Assembly: GCF_039822205.1 (NCBI RefSeq)
Contig: NZ_JBAGBW010000005.1
Location: 1-64,000, forward strand
Length of the DNA stretch: 64,000 nt
DNA from: Thermodesulfobium sp. 4217-1
GTDB lineage: Bacteria > Thermodesulfobiota > Thermodesulfobiia > Thermodesulfobiales > Thermodesulfobiaceae
Reading direction: 5' to 3'
Shown: piece by piece, positions 1-8,033 of the stretch
How positions within the stretch are numbered: position 1 is the first letter of the stretch
How the letters are laid out: every line of letters begins with the position of its first letter
Made by a program: the position numbers and the translations under genes
Notes under the pieces: model-generated
Told to the model about the DNA's origin: nothing
The model's database searches: none
The model's input: only the letters and a program-made list of their open reading frames with translations

Positions 1-64
1 CAGCACTATTTGTACTAGCAGCACTATTTGTACTAGCAGCACTATTTGTACTAGCAGCACTATT
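1..64. repeat. 18-bp in-frame tandem repeat, at least 3.5 copies
   Basis: The unit CAGCACTATTTGTACTAG occurs three times without change at 1-54, and the first ten bases of a fourth copy follow before the sequence diverges at 65. The array probably continues to the left of the window. The period is a multiple of three, so each copy adds six residues (N-S-A-A-S-T) to the secreted protein on the minus strand and copy-number change would not break the frame. The copies are identical, which points to recent expansion by slippage. Confidence 0.9.
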
Positions 65-286
65 GGATGACAGGGAATTTAGAAGAGCATCTACATTATT
101 GCTCCACTGCTGATAGTTAGAGCTGGTATTAGCTCCCGAAGCCGATGAGCTCTGCACCTGAGAGTCAGATTTTGAATTTTTAGAGCCAAATATTTGAGAA
201 AAAATCGAAGCAGAAGCGTAGTTAGCGGTAAATAAAACTAAAGAAAATGCACATAAAAGAGTTAGGACACTCTTAATTTTAAACAA
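1..286 (-). CDS. secreted Ser/Asn/Ala-rich repeat protein, C-terminus outside window
   Basis: The frame starts at a TTG (286) about nine bases after an AGGAGG-type ribosome site and runs off the left edge, so its C-terminus is unknown. About 95 residues are visible. Residues 1-26 look like a Sec signal peptide: a Lys-containing start, a hydrophobic core and a cleavage site after A-S-A. The mature part is rich in Ser, Asn, Ala and Gln and passes into a hexapeptide repeat N-S-A-A-S-T, coded by an 18-base tandem repeat. No enzyme domain is recognisable. An exported envelope or surface protein is as far as the sequence allows. It lies 92 bases downstream of an ABC permease gene on the same strand. 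Confidence 0.7.
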   Translation of the reverse strand, partial: MFKIKSVLTLLCAFSLVLFTANYASASIFSQIFGSKNSKSDSQVQSSSASGANTSSNYQQWSNNVDALLNSLSSNSAASTNSAASTNSAASTNSA

Positions 287-378
287 TTTGATATCTCCTC
301 CTTAATAAACAAACAATTTAAGTTTAGCCACATATAAAATGATTTTAACATATTTTATCTAATAAATACAAAAAAATT

Positions 379-1335
379 TTAATCTTCTATGACTCGCGGA
401 TCTAACAGTCTATTTAAAATATCAGCTAAAAGATTTGAAAGAATTACTAAAACTGATGAAAAGACCACTATACCCATTATAACAGGATAGTCTCTTGAAA
501 ATATAGCATTTACACCAAGTCTGCCCATACCTGGCCATGCAAATATTGTTTCTATAATAAAGGCTCCACCCAATACATCAGGAAGAGATAGCCCTAAGAG
601 AGTAATCAAAGGCATAACTGCAACCCTAAACACATGGTAAAGAATTCTTTTTTTTGAAAGACCCTTAGCAATTGCATACTGAATGTATTCTTCATGAAAT
701 ATCTCTATTGCCATATTTCTTTGATATCTGAGCACCGAACAAATTATTCCAAACGATATAGCAAAAACGGGCAAAAAGAGGTGTGCTATATGATTTGAAA
801 AAAACTGAAGACTTGGATAGGGAATGCCGACAGAAGAAAATCCTAGTACAGGAAACCATTTCAGGCTAACAGCGAAGACTCTTATCAAAATAAGCGCAAG
901 AAAAAATGATGGAATGGAAAGTCCAAAAAATGAAAATATACTAGAAATGAGATCAAACTTACCTTTAAAAAAAGCCGATAAAACGCCCCAAAGAATCCCA
1001 AGCGAAAACCCTATTGATATCGCAGAACCCATTAGCTCAAGTGTAGCAGGCAATCTTTCCATTATTAAATCAAACACGGGTCTCGAATCGACAAATGATC
1101 TTCCGAAGTTCAAGAACAAAACATTTTTAAACCATATTAGAAACTGTACATAAAGACTTTGGTTTAAGCCAAGATTATTTCTTATTCTTGCAAGATCTTC
1201 GGGTCTTACCTTTGGGTCGATCAACAAAACACTTGGATCCCCCGGAGCAAGGTGAATTATAAAAAAGCTTACAGCAGATATTATAAAAATAAGCGGAATA
1301 GCTGATAATAGTCTTTTGGTAATATACCAAACCAT
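379..1335 (-). CDS. DppB/OppB-type ABC transporter permease (orphan)
   Basis: This is an inner-membrane permease of the peptide/nickel ABC importer class. It has a hydrophobic first helix at about residues 6-26, then the periplasmic segment typical of DppB with H-L-A-P-G-D-P, then five further membrane spans. The EAA loop that contacts the ATPase is present near residues 215-240 (A-K-G-L-S), followed by the usual W-P-G-M-G-R motif. I start at ATG 1335, because a GGGGA site lies seven bases upstream; a GTG four codons earlier forms part of that site. The start overlaps the end of the DUF1385 gene. No DppC, ATPase or binding-protein gene lies beside it, so its partners must be elsewhere. Confidence 0.88.
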   Translation of the reverse strand: MVWYITKRLLSAIPLIFIISAVSFFIIHLAPGDPSVLLIDPKVRPEDLARIRNNLGLNQSLYVQFLIWFKNVLFLNFGRSFVDSRPVFDLIMERLPATLELMGSAISIGFSLGILWGVLSAFFKGKFDLISSIFSFFGLSIPSFFLALILIRVFAVSLKWFPVLGFSSVGIPYPSLQFFSNHIAHLFLPVFAISFGIICSVLRYQRNMAIEIFHEEYIQYAIAKGLSKKRILYHVFRVAVMPLITLLGLSLPDVLGGAFIIETIFAWPGMGRLGVNAIFSRDYPVIMGIVVFSSVLVILSNLLADILNRLLDPRVIED

Positions 1336-2408
1336 AATAATCCCCACGCAAGAAAATTAAGTGTTAAAATTGTAAAAAAATACCCACCTAAAATTTGAAA
1401 TATTCCTAAATTGTATATTTTTTTAAAAGGATCTAATCTCACATTGTTAATAGTAGCATTGTAATAATTTTTCATAAAATCTCTGCCTGCAAGGATAGCA
1501 TTCATTAAATCTTTTTCTTCTGGCTCTGTTGTAGTTATATAATATTGAACTTTATTTCCCAAGAATCTCCATATAAAGAGAGCAATTACTATTGCTAAAA
1601 TCGGATTTATATAGATAACCATAATTTGTAAAAGCAAAACCAATATCAAAAGATTTGTGCCGCATCTTTTGTGAACTCTTGAATATGAATTCGCTGAATA
1701 GGCCGAGAGAATATCTCCAGATTCTATTGCATGGGCTACCTTGTGTTCTGCACCATGTAATTTTGATAATCTTGTGAACTTTATCAAAATTAAAAAAATT
1801 GCTAATGGCAAAACAATTGCTAAAGCTGATGTCGTAAGATTTTCTGCATCTCCAAATAAATATTTTGCCACTTCAAAGAAAATATCTCCTGTTAAAAAAA
1901 TCAAAATAGCAAAAAAAGAAAACAAGCTCCCCGTCAAAAACAACTTTATATCACTTAGCCCACCTTTAGCAATGCCATTTGAGAAGAAGACTCCAAATGG
2001 GGTCGAGATACCAGATACCTTAGTGGGCATAGAATAGCCATTTAAGAATGCCATTGCGTTTTCATAATATAAAACCCCTAAAGGCATGTTGTTTGAACTG
2101 AGCACTACTACAGGCTTTTTATAAGATATAGAAAGTTGAAAAAACTTATCTATATTATCATCTTCAAAAACGCATATTGCAGGGGAAATATGTTTCTTTA
2201 ACAAGAGGTCGCTCACTCTGTCGTTCCAGTCAGATCCAATAACGTCATCTTTTGATATTGCAAAAAAGCCATTGGGCGTAGAAATTAAGAAAATTTCACA
2301 GCCATGAACTCTAAAAAATAAAATAAGCCTGCCCACAAGATCAAAATTTGAAATAAAATTGACTTTTTTGTAAGCAGGCCTTAGATCAGAAATCAAAAGG
2401 GTTTGCAT
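1281..2408 (-). CDS. DUF1385 family membrane protein
   Basis: The central motif H-G-A-E-H-K and, about 35 residues later, H-K-R-C-G-T are the family marks of DUF1385 proteins, which are multi-pass membrane proteins of unknown function. The C-terminal two thirds hold about five hydrophobic spans. The N-terminal 100 residues are hydrophilic and do not look like the glycine-rich opening usual in this family. The start is uncertain: I use ATG 2408, which overlaps the argH stop region by 23 bases, but neither it nor a TTG at 2456 has a clear ribosome site, so translational coupling to argH is likely. The 3' end overlaps the permease start by 55 bases. Confidence 0.75.
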   Translation of the reverse strand: MQTLLISDLRPAYKKVNFISNFDLVGRLILFFRVHGCEIFLISTPNGFFAISKDDVIGSDWNDRVSDLLLKKHISPAICVFEDDNIDKFFQLSISYKKPVVVLSSNNMPLGVLYYENAMAFLNGYSMPTKVSGISTPFGVFFSNGIAKGGLSDIKLFLTGSLFSFFAILIFLTGDIFFEVAKYLFGDAENLTTSALAIVLPLAIFLILIKFTRLSKLHGAEHKVAHAIESGDILSAYSANSYSRVHKRCGTNLLILVLLLQIMVIYINPILAIVIALFIWRFLGNKVQYYITTTEPEEKDLMNAILAGRDFMKNYYNATINNVRLDPFKKIYNLGIFQILGGYFFTILTLNFLAWGLLWFGILPKDYYQLFRLFL

Positions 2409-3846
2409 CGATAGCTTGATTATAAATATATGCTTCCTTTTTCTTTTGTGATTCAAAAAAGGAAACGAAATCTTTTTTTATCTCTACAAGCTGCTCTCTT
2501 TGGTGTTTTACAGAGCTACTTGCCGTGCCTCCATATATATTCCTTGCATTCACAGAAGAAACGAAATCAAAATTATTCCAAGCATCTAAATTGATATCTT
2601 TGAGGGTTTTCTGAACATCTTCAAAATTAAGTTCAAAAATTTTAACATTATTTTCTTCAGCAAGCCTTACCAAGGACCCTACCCTCGAATGAGCATCCCT
2701 AAAAGGCACACCTCTTTTTGCAAGATAGTCAGCAATATCGGTTGCAAGAAGATCCTGGTTAAGGCTTCCTCTAATCTTCTCAACGTTCAATGTTATTCCA
2801 GAGACAAAATCTGGCATCAGAGAAAGAATAGAAGAAACAATGTCAAGAGAGCTAAATACTGATGTCTTATCCCCCTGAAGATCTCTGTGATATCCTATTG
2901 AAAGGCCTTTCATAAGAGCTAACAAGGAAACAAGATTTCCTATGTTAATAGATGCCCTGCCTCTCACAAGCTCAAGAAAGTCAGGATTTTTTTTCTGAGG
3001 CATAATGGATGAACCAGTACAAAATTCATCAGGCAAACTCACAAAGCCATACTCAGATGTTGAAAATGTAATCAGATCCTGCGAAAAGCAGGAAAACTTA
3101 ATGCTCATTGATACCAAAGCATAAAGAAAATCTAATGCGAAATCCCTTGATGAAATGGTCTCTATACTGTTAAAAGTTGGCGCTTCAAAACCAAGCTTTT
3201 TTGACAGTCTAAATCTATCTATATCATAAGCGCTTCCAGCAATTGCAGCGGACCCCAATGGTAACATCTTACATGATTCATACACATCCATAAGCTTCTT
3301 GGTGCACTCGAACAAACCATATAAGTGTGCAAAAGCCCAATGGGAAAAAATAACTGGCTGAGCCTGCTGGGTATGGGTATAAGATGGCATTATTACTTCT
3401 TCATATTTTTGAGAAATGTCAAGCAAAGAATCAAACAAGTTATTTAATTTCGTCATAATATTTAATATTTCAATTCTGAGAAACATCTTGAAATCTGTAA
3501 TTACCTGGTCATTTCTACTTTTTCCAGCATGCATTTTAGAAGCGCTATCGCCTATTCGTTCAAATAACAATCTTTCGATAGCCATATGTATATCTTCGTC
3601 TTGATCAGAGAATTCAACATTTCCATTTACAAATTCCTTGACAAGACTCCCGATACCAGTCTTAATAACATCAAATTCTTGTTTTGAAATAAGTCCTATC
3701 TGAGATAACTCTTCAGAGTAAACAACGTTTAAGCAGGCATCTTGAAAGAAAAACCTCTTATCAAGATCCAAAGATGAGCTAAACGCTATAAGTTCACTTT
3801 TGGTATCTGGGAGTCTCCCCTGCCAGGCTCTAAATCTATTTGTCAT
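2386..3846 (-). CDS. argH: argininosuccinate lyase
   Basis: ArgH splits argininosuccinate into arginine and fumarate, the last step of arginine synthesis in the cytoplasm. The protein belongs to the fumarase/aspartase superfamily. The superfamily signature G-S-S-I-M-P-Q-K-K-N-P, which holds the catalytic serine loop, sits near residue 280, and the Y-T-H-T-Q-Q-A-Q-P motif with the catalytic histidine is near 155. At 486 residues it is slightly longer than the usual 455-470. The start ATG overlaps the end of argG by 11 bases, so both are translated from one message. The order argG-argH is the common one. Confidence 0.97.
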   Translation of the reverse strand: MTNRFRAWQGRLPDTKSELIAFSSSLDLDKRFFFQDACLNVVYSEELSQIGLISKQEFDVIKTGIGSLVKEFVNGNVEFSDQDEDIHMAIERLLFERIGDSASKMHAGKSRNDQVITDFKMFLRIEILNIMTKLNNLFDSLLDISQKYEEVIMPSYTHTQQAQPVIFSHWAFAHLYGLFECTKKLMDVYESCKMLPLGSAAIAGSAYDIDRFRLSKKLGFEAPTFNSIETISSRDFALDFLYALVSMSIKFSCFSQDLITFSTSEYGFVSLPDEFCTGSSIMPQKKNPDFLELVRGRASINIGNLVSLLALMKGLSIGYHRDLQGDKTSVFSSLDIVSSILSLMPDFVSGITLNVEKIRGSLNQDLLATDIADYLAKRGVPFRDAHSRVGSLVRLAEENNVKIFELNFEDVQKTLKDINLDAWNNFDFVSSVNARNIYGGTASSSVKHQREQLVEIKKDFVSFFESQKKKEAYIYNQAIDANPFDF

Positions 3847-5032
3847 GCTTTACCCTATGATAGACTCTATTTGGCAAACTAAATATGTCGATAAATCCTA
3901 TTGCGCTGTTATGTAAAAATGAGTCATTCTGACCATAAGTAGCTAAATCTTGCTGATACATACTAAATTCTGAATTTCTACCTACTACAGTAGCACTGCC
4001 CTTGTAAAGCTTCATCTTTACATTTCCAGTAACTCTCTCACTAAATGAGTCGATAAATGCATCAAGTGCGCTCTTTAATGGAGAGAACCAAAGACCATCA
4101 TATATTTGACAAGAATATTTTTCATCAATCATAGCCTTAAAATGAAACAGATCCCTAGGTAAGACCAAAGATTCCAGGTCTCTGTGGGCCTTTACCAAAA
4201 CAGTTGCCGCAGGGGCCTCATAAACCTCTCTTGTTTTTATGCCTACCAATCTGTTCTCAACCATATCAGAGCGTCCAACTCCATTAGAACCAGCAATTTT
4301 GTTTAACTTCTCCACGAGATCTTCTGGCTGCATTCTTACTGAGTTAAGACCCACAGGAACGTTGTTCTCAAATTCGATATCGACATATTCGGGTTTATTG
4401 GGAGCTTTTTCAGGGGAAACAATTAACGCAAAGGCTTCTTCGGGCGGCTCTTTTTCAATATTTTCTATTGGACCAGCTTCAATACTTCTGCCCCAAAGAT
4501 TTAAGTCAATTGAAAATGGGCTTTTCTTACCAACTGGAACTGATATGTTGTTTTTTTGTGCGTAATCGATCTCTTCTTCTCTGGTCATAACCCATTCTCT
4601 CATCGGTGCCCATATCGCAAGATTTTCTTTAAGAGTTTTTATTGTAAGGTCAAACCTAACCTGATCATTCCCTTTTGCAGTACAACCGTGAGATACTGCT
4701 GATGCGTTATTTTCCTTTGCAAGTTTTACCAAATAAGAAGCAATTAGTGGCCTGGAAAGCGCAGCAGAAAGATGATAATTGTATTCATAAGTACAATTGG
4801 CTTTAAGAGCTTTAAATGCATATTCATTTAAAAATTCGCGCCTTAAATCTAAAGCAATTGCCTTTATTGCTCCTACATTTCTGGCTTTCTCAACAATGGG
4901 CTCAATCTCTTCACCCTGTCCGATGTCCACTGTGAGAGTTATAACTTCAGAATCATATTTATCCTGCAACCATTTAATAGCTACAGAAGTATCAAGACCT
5001 CCAGAATAAGCTAATATTACCTTTTTCTTCAC
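3836..5032 (-). CDS. argG: argininosuccinate synthase
   Basis: ArgG joins citrulline and aspartate with ATP to give argininosuccinate. The N-terminal ATP pyrophosphatase loop A-Y-S-G-G-L-D-T-S is at residues 8-16, and H-G-C-T-A-K-G-N-D-Q-V-R-F near residue 115 is the citrulline/aspartate-binding signature. Length (398) is normal for the family. Translation starts at GTG 5032, five bases after a good AGGAGG site. It is the first gene of an argG-argH-DUF1385-permease run on the minus strand. The S1-domain gene ends only nine bases upstream, so these genes may be read through from the mazG block. No arginine-box operator was recognised. Confidence 0.97.
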   Translation of the reverse strand: MKKKVILAYSGGLDTSVAIKWLQDKYDSEVITLTVDIGQGEEIEPIVEKARNVGAIKAIALDLRREFLNEYAFKALKANCTYEYNYHLSAALSRPLIASYLVKLAKENNASAVSHGCTAKGNDQVRFDLTIKTLKENLAIWAPMREWVMTREEEIDYAQKNNISVPVGKKSPFSIDLNLWGRSIEAGPIENIEKEPPEEAFALIVSPEKAPNKPEYVDIEFENNVPVGLNSVRMQPEDLVEKLNKIAGSNGVGRSDMVENRLVGIKTREVYEAPAATVLVKAHRDLESLVLPRDLFHFKAMIDEKYSCQIYDGLWFSPLKSALDAFIDSFSERVTGNVKMKLYKGSATVVGRNSEFSMYQQDLATYGQNDSFLHNSAIGFIDIFSLPNRVYHRVKHDK

Positions 5033-5041
5033 GATAACCTC

Positions 5042-5383
5042 CTATTTTTGCTTTTTTCCTCCACGTTTTGATTCCAAACTTCTCTTTAAGTCAAGTAGTC
5101 TTTCTTCGCTTTGCTTCTTAAAAATACTCATCTTATCTTCGAAACTAATCGCAGCCTGTTTGATAGAAAGTTCAATTTTTCCGTCATTTTTAATAGTTAA
5201 AACCTTAACCCTTACCTTATCGCCCTTTTTTAGTACCGTATCAACCTCTTTTACATACTCTTCGGACACTTCAGAAATGTGAACAAGTCCTACTTCTCCC
5301 GAAGGAAGTTCAATAAAAGCTCCAAATTTTGCTGTCCCAATTACGACACCCTCATAGAATTCTCCGGGCATGATGTGAACCAT
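5042..5383 (-). CDS. S1-domain RNA-binding protein, YabR-like
   Basis: Residues 4-75 form a single S1 RNA-binding domain: G-x-V-x-x-x-x-x-F-G-A-F-I-E-L, then G-L-V-H-I-S-E, then V-K-V-L-x-I and a closing K-I-E-L-S-I-K. The rest is a short basic tail ending in R-G-G-K-K-Q-K. It is the size of Bacillus YabR (general stress protein 13 family), which lies directly after divIC, as here. It probably binds ribosome or structured RNA; its exact role is not known. Its start lies seven bases past the divIC stop, with a GGAGG somewhat far upstream. Confidence 0.88.
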   Translation of the reverse strand: MVHIMPGEFYEGVVIGTAKFGAFIELPSGEVGLVHISEVSEEYVKEVDTVLKKGDKVRVKVLTIKNDGKIELSIKQAAISFEDKMSIFKKQSEERLLDLKRSLESKRGGKKQK

Positions 5384-5389
5384 AAAATT

Positions 5390-5731
5390 TTAGCTACCTC
5401 CATCTTTTTTTATAATTATAAGCTTTTCATCTTTATGCAAAAAAGAGTAATTTTTTCTTAAGTAAAAGTCTAACCAAACTGGATCTTCAAATAACTTTAT
5501 TCTTCTATCAAGAACACTTATTTCATTTTCTAAATTTCTTTTCTTCTCTAAAAAGGAATTTTTTTCTTTGTTCAACAAAGATACTTTGTTTATACCATCT
5601 ACAACCCACAGAGCCAAAATAATCAACAAAATTATTAATATAAAAAACCATAAAGTCCTAAGCGGCCCATATTTATTGGGTCTAGACCTAGGACGAAATT
5701 TTGTATCCGCTGCCTCTTTTTGGTAATTCAT
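5390..5731 (-). CDS. divIC: septum formation initiator DivIC/FtsB family
   Basis: This is a bitopic membrane protein with the DivIC/FtsB plan: a basic cytoplasmic N-terminus of about 27 residues, one membrane helix (about 28-48, Ile/Leu-rich), then a coiled coil with regular Leu/Asn heptads and a closing D-P-x-W-L-D-F-Y-L-R-K-N-Y segment. DivIC/FtsB helps assemble and activate the septal peptidoglycan synthase with FtsL and FtsQ/DivIB. I place the start at ATG 5731; a TTG four codons earlier is possible. It overlaps the rqcP end by 44 bases, so the two genes are coupled. Identification rests on topology, family motif and position. Confidence 0.85.
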   Translation of the reverse strand: MNYQKEAADTKFRPRSRPNKYGPLRTLWFFILIILLIILALWVVDGINKVSLLNKEKNSFLEKKRNLENEISVLDRRIKLFEDPVWLDFYLRKNYSFLHKDEKLIIIKKDGGS

Positions 5732-5912
5732 CTTCAACCACAACAGTTAATGGTTTAGGGGAAGAAATTTCAATTTTATCTCCCATCTTTACATTATAAT
5801 CAGGTTTTCCAGCCTTACCGTTAATAGATACCAAACCAGAATCGCACATTTGTTTCGCTATTGTTCTTCTCTTTATCAAACCAGTAACTTTAAGCCATTT
5901 ATCTAGTCTCAA
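5688..5912 (-). CDS. rqcP: S4-domain RNA-binding protein RqcP
   Basis: A 74-residue protein made almost wholly of one S4 RNA-binding domain: it opens with M-R-L-D-K-W-L-K-V and continues with K-R-R-T-I-A-K-Q and G-x-V-x-I-N-G. Proteins of this size beside mazG and divIC are RqcP (YabO), which works with RqcH at stalled 50S subunits to add C-terminal alanine tails to nascent chains. It overlaps the end of mazG by 14 bases and the start of divIC by 44. No rqcH gene lies in the window. Confidence 0.88.
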   Translation of the reverse strand: MRLDKWLKVTGLIKRRTIAKQMCDSGLVSINGKAGKPDYNVKMGDKIEISSPKPLTVVVEDELPKRGSGYKISS

Positions 5913-6708
5913 TTTTTTTTGCTTTTTCCCAATAAAAATCTAATTTTTCAATGCCAAGTTCTGAAATTTGTAAATTTTCATCCCTAATGATCTTTTCCAT
6001 AACAGAAAACCTATTAATAAACTTCAATGTGGAATGTCTTAATGCGTCTTCTGGAATTATGTCGAAAAATCTCGATAAATTTACCACACTGAAAAATATA
6101 TCTCCCATTTCATTTATCATTTTATCTTTATTGTCTTCTTCTAAGGCAGCCTTGAACTCAGCAATTTCCTCTTTAATTTTATCAAAGATTTCGTCTGATC
6201 TATCCCAATCAAACCCAACGTTTTTTGCCTTTCTTTGGGCTTTGTATGCCAATATAAGAGCAGGAAGGGCTGTTGTAAAATGCGAAAAGATACCCTCTTC
6301 ATCAGTGTTTTTTTTAGATTTTAACTTTAAATCTTCCCATTTTTTTAACACTTCATCAGAATTTTTGACACAGGCATCCCCAAAAACATGGGGATGCCTG
6401 TAGATTAATTTTTTTACTAAGGAGTCTATAACGTCATCAACGTTAAAAACTGATCTCTCTGACTCCATCTGTGAGTGAAAGACTACTTGCAAAAGCACAT
6501 CGCCTAATTCTTCCTTCAGAGAAGACATATCATTTTTATCAATTGCATCTATTACCTCATAGACTTCTTCGATAAAGTTCGATTTTATGCTTTCGTGGTC
6601 TTGCTCCCTGTCCCAAGGGCAACCTTCATCTGATCTAAGAATATTCACAACCTCTATTAGATCAAGAAAATTGTAATGTTCTTTAGACAAGAAAAAATCT
6701 TTGTTCAA
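5899..6708 (-). CDS. mazG: nucleoside triphosphate pyrophosphohydrolase MazG
   Basis: MazG hydrolyses (d)NTPs to monophosphates and pyrophosphate, clearing aberrant nucleotides. Two MazG domains are present. The first opens with C-P-W-D-R-E-Q-D-H near residue 31, with the E-E-x-x-E and E-L-G-D metal-binding helices (E-E-V-Y-E, E-E-L-G-D). The second, near residues 165-215, has the matching E-E-I-A-E-F and N-E-M-G-D. The length of 269 is normal for the two-domain form. The start is a TTG at 6708, one base after the stop of the foldase gene, with a weak GGAAG site. The B. subtilis homologue yabN carries an extra N-terminal methylase domain that is absent here. Confidence 0.93.
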   Translation of the reverse strand: MNKDFFLSKEHYNFLDLIEVVNILRSDEGCPWDREQDHESIKSNFIEEVYEVIDAIDKNDMSSLKEELGDVLLQVVFHSQMESERSVFNVDDVIDSLVKKLIYRHPHVFGDACVKNSDEVLKKWEDLKLKSKKNTDEEGIFSHFTTALPALILAYKAQRKAKNVGFDWDRSDEIFDKIKEEIAEFKAALEEDNKDKMINEMGDIFFSVVNLSRFFDIIPEDALRHSTLKFINRFSVMEKIIRDENLQISELGIEKLDFYWEKAKKIETR

Positions 6709-6709
6709 T

Positions 6710-7924
6710 TTACTGACTTCCAGAGCTTTGTTGGCTTGGTGCTTGTTGCTGCGTTTGAGAGTTTGTATTAGGAGTATTTGTAGTAGGCTGCGGTCCTTGA
6801 ACTGGCTTTCCTTCTTTCGTCTTGTTCAACAACGAAACAAGCCAAATCTTGAACTTATACCATGAAGTGAGAATAGGATTATCCATTGGTGCAACAATAG
6901 GATTTGGTGTAATCTTTGACTGTTCTTTCTTCTCCTTAAACCACTTTTCCAAACTTTGAGCCTGTTTATTTCTAAGCAGTTGAGCAGTAAGAGTAGTTTT
7001 TACTTCATCAAAAGAAAGCTCTTTTGATGGCCTAGTCCCAAGCTTTTCTATTATATGATAGCCGAAAGGACTTTTTACTGGTTTGGAAAATTCATTATCT
7101 TTTAGAGCGTCAGCAGCTTTTGTCAAATCTGGTACCAAGCTTGCCTTTGAAATCCAGCCTAAATCACCACCCTTATCCTTGGTGGGCGTGTCTATAGAAT
7201 ATTCCTTTGCAAGGACAGAAAAATCCTTGCCCTCTTTAAGTTGATCATAAATATTGTTTGCCTCTTGCTCGGTCTTAACCAATATGTGCCTGAGATGGAT
7301 TTGTTCTGGCTGTACAAATTCCTTTTTGTGCTCGTCATAATAAGCTTTTACTTCAGCCTCTGAGATGGTCACGTTCGAAGTTAATTTCTTAAATAGAGCC
7401 TCAGCAGTAAGCTGCTGCTCAAGGATGTTTCTCAGCTCTCCCATAGAAATCTTCTGCTTTGCCAGAGCTTCGAAAAAGTCTTTCTCAGAAGGAAAACTTT
7501 TTTTTATCTCTTCTATTCTTGTATCTACGTCAGAAGGAGTAATTTTTATGTTCTCTTTTTTTGCCTCTTGTGTGATTATCTTGTTGTCTATCATATGACT
7601 CAATACTTGCTTTTTTAACTCAAGGAAAAAAGATGCCTCTTTCGGATCATAAAGATTTATACCATATTGCTGATAATAACTAATAGCATCGCCTAAGGTC
7701 TTTTCGTATTCATACCTTCTAATTGGATCACCATTTACAGTCGCCACAGGTTGAAATTCAAATAAAGTATAAGCGCCTGAGGCTATCAGAACAACGACTA
7801 ACAGACCTATCCAAAACTTTATGTTCTTGAAAATTCCAAAACCAAATCTTTTGCCTTTCTTCTCATTTTTTGACTCAACTTGTTCCACATTGGTAGTTTC
7901 TTTTTTCTTTCTAATAGAAAACAA
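6710..7924 (-). CDS. membrane-anchored PrsA/SurA-like peptidyl-prolyl isomerase
   Basis: A cytoplasmic, Lys-rich N-terminus of about 35 residues leads into a membrane helix at about 36-54, leaving the rest outside the cell membrane. Residues 60-200 resemble the SurA_N chaperone segment, with paired N-T-V-N-G-D-type and helix-rich parts. Residues 205-300 are a parvulin PPIC domain: I-H-L-R-H-I-L-V-K, then G-G-D-L-G-W-I-S, then S-P-F-G-Y-H-I-I. A Pro/Gln/Ser-rich tail closes the chain. Such proteins help fold exported proteins. The start is TTG 7924 after GAGGAGG. It heads the mazG-rqcP-divIC-yabR block, an arrangement known from Firmicutes. Confidence 0.9.
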   Translation of the reverse strand: MFSIRKKKETTNVEQVESKNEKKGKRFGFGIFKNIKFWIGLLVVVLIASGAYTLFEFQPVATVNGDPIRRYEYEKTLGDAISYYQQYGINLYDPKEASFFLELKKQVLSHMIDNKIITQEAKKENIKITPSDVDTRIEEIKKSFPSEKDFFEALAKQKISMGELRNILEQQLTAEALFKKLTSNVTISEAEVKAYYDEHKKEFVQPEQIHLRHILVKTEQEANNIYDQLKEGKDFSVLAKEYSIDTPTKDKGGDLGWISKASLVPDLTKAADALKDNEFSKPVKSPFGYHIIEKLGTRPSKELSFDEVKTTLTAQLLRNKQAQSLEKWFKEKKEQSKITPNPIVAPMDNPILTSWYKFKIWLVSLLNKTKEGKPVQGPQPTTNTPNTNSQTQQQAPSQQSSGSQ

Positions 7925-7972
7925 TTAAGTTATTACCTCCTCAAAAATTTGCATTAATTATAACAAAAATAT

Positions 7973-8014
7973 AAGAAAAAAAAATAAAACCCCCTTCAAC
8001 AATCGAGAAGGGGG
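7973..8014 (-). terminator. rho-independent terminator of ppaC
   Basis: On the minus strand an 8-bp perfect stem (7990-7997 with 8007-8014, five G-C pairs at the base) with a nine-base loop is followed by a run rich in T (7973-7989). It lies 20 bases after the pyrophosphatase stop codon and separates that gene from the foldase gene downstream. Confidence 0.9.
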
Positions 8015-8033
8015 AGAAATTTTAGGATATTTT

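Noticed and set aside
1-64. Possible CRISPR-like direct repeats
   Set aside because: The 18-base units are head to tail without spacers and code a hexapeptide in frame in a signal-peptide protein.
5951-6403. A 150-codon open frame on the plus strand opposite mazG
   Set aside because: It lacks a ribosome site and has no family pattern; the opposite frame is a clear MazG. Several other long antisense frames (for example 1741-2037, 4239-4565, 24741-25061, 44677-45078) are rejected for the same reason.
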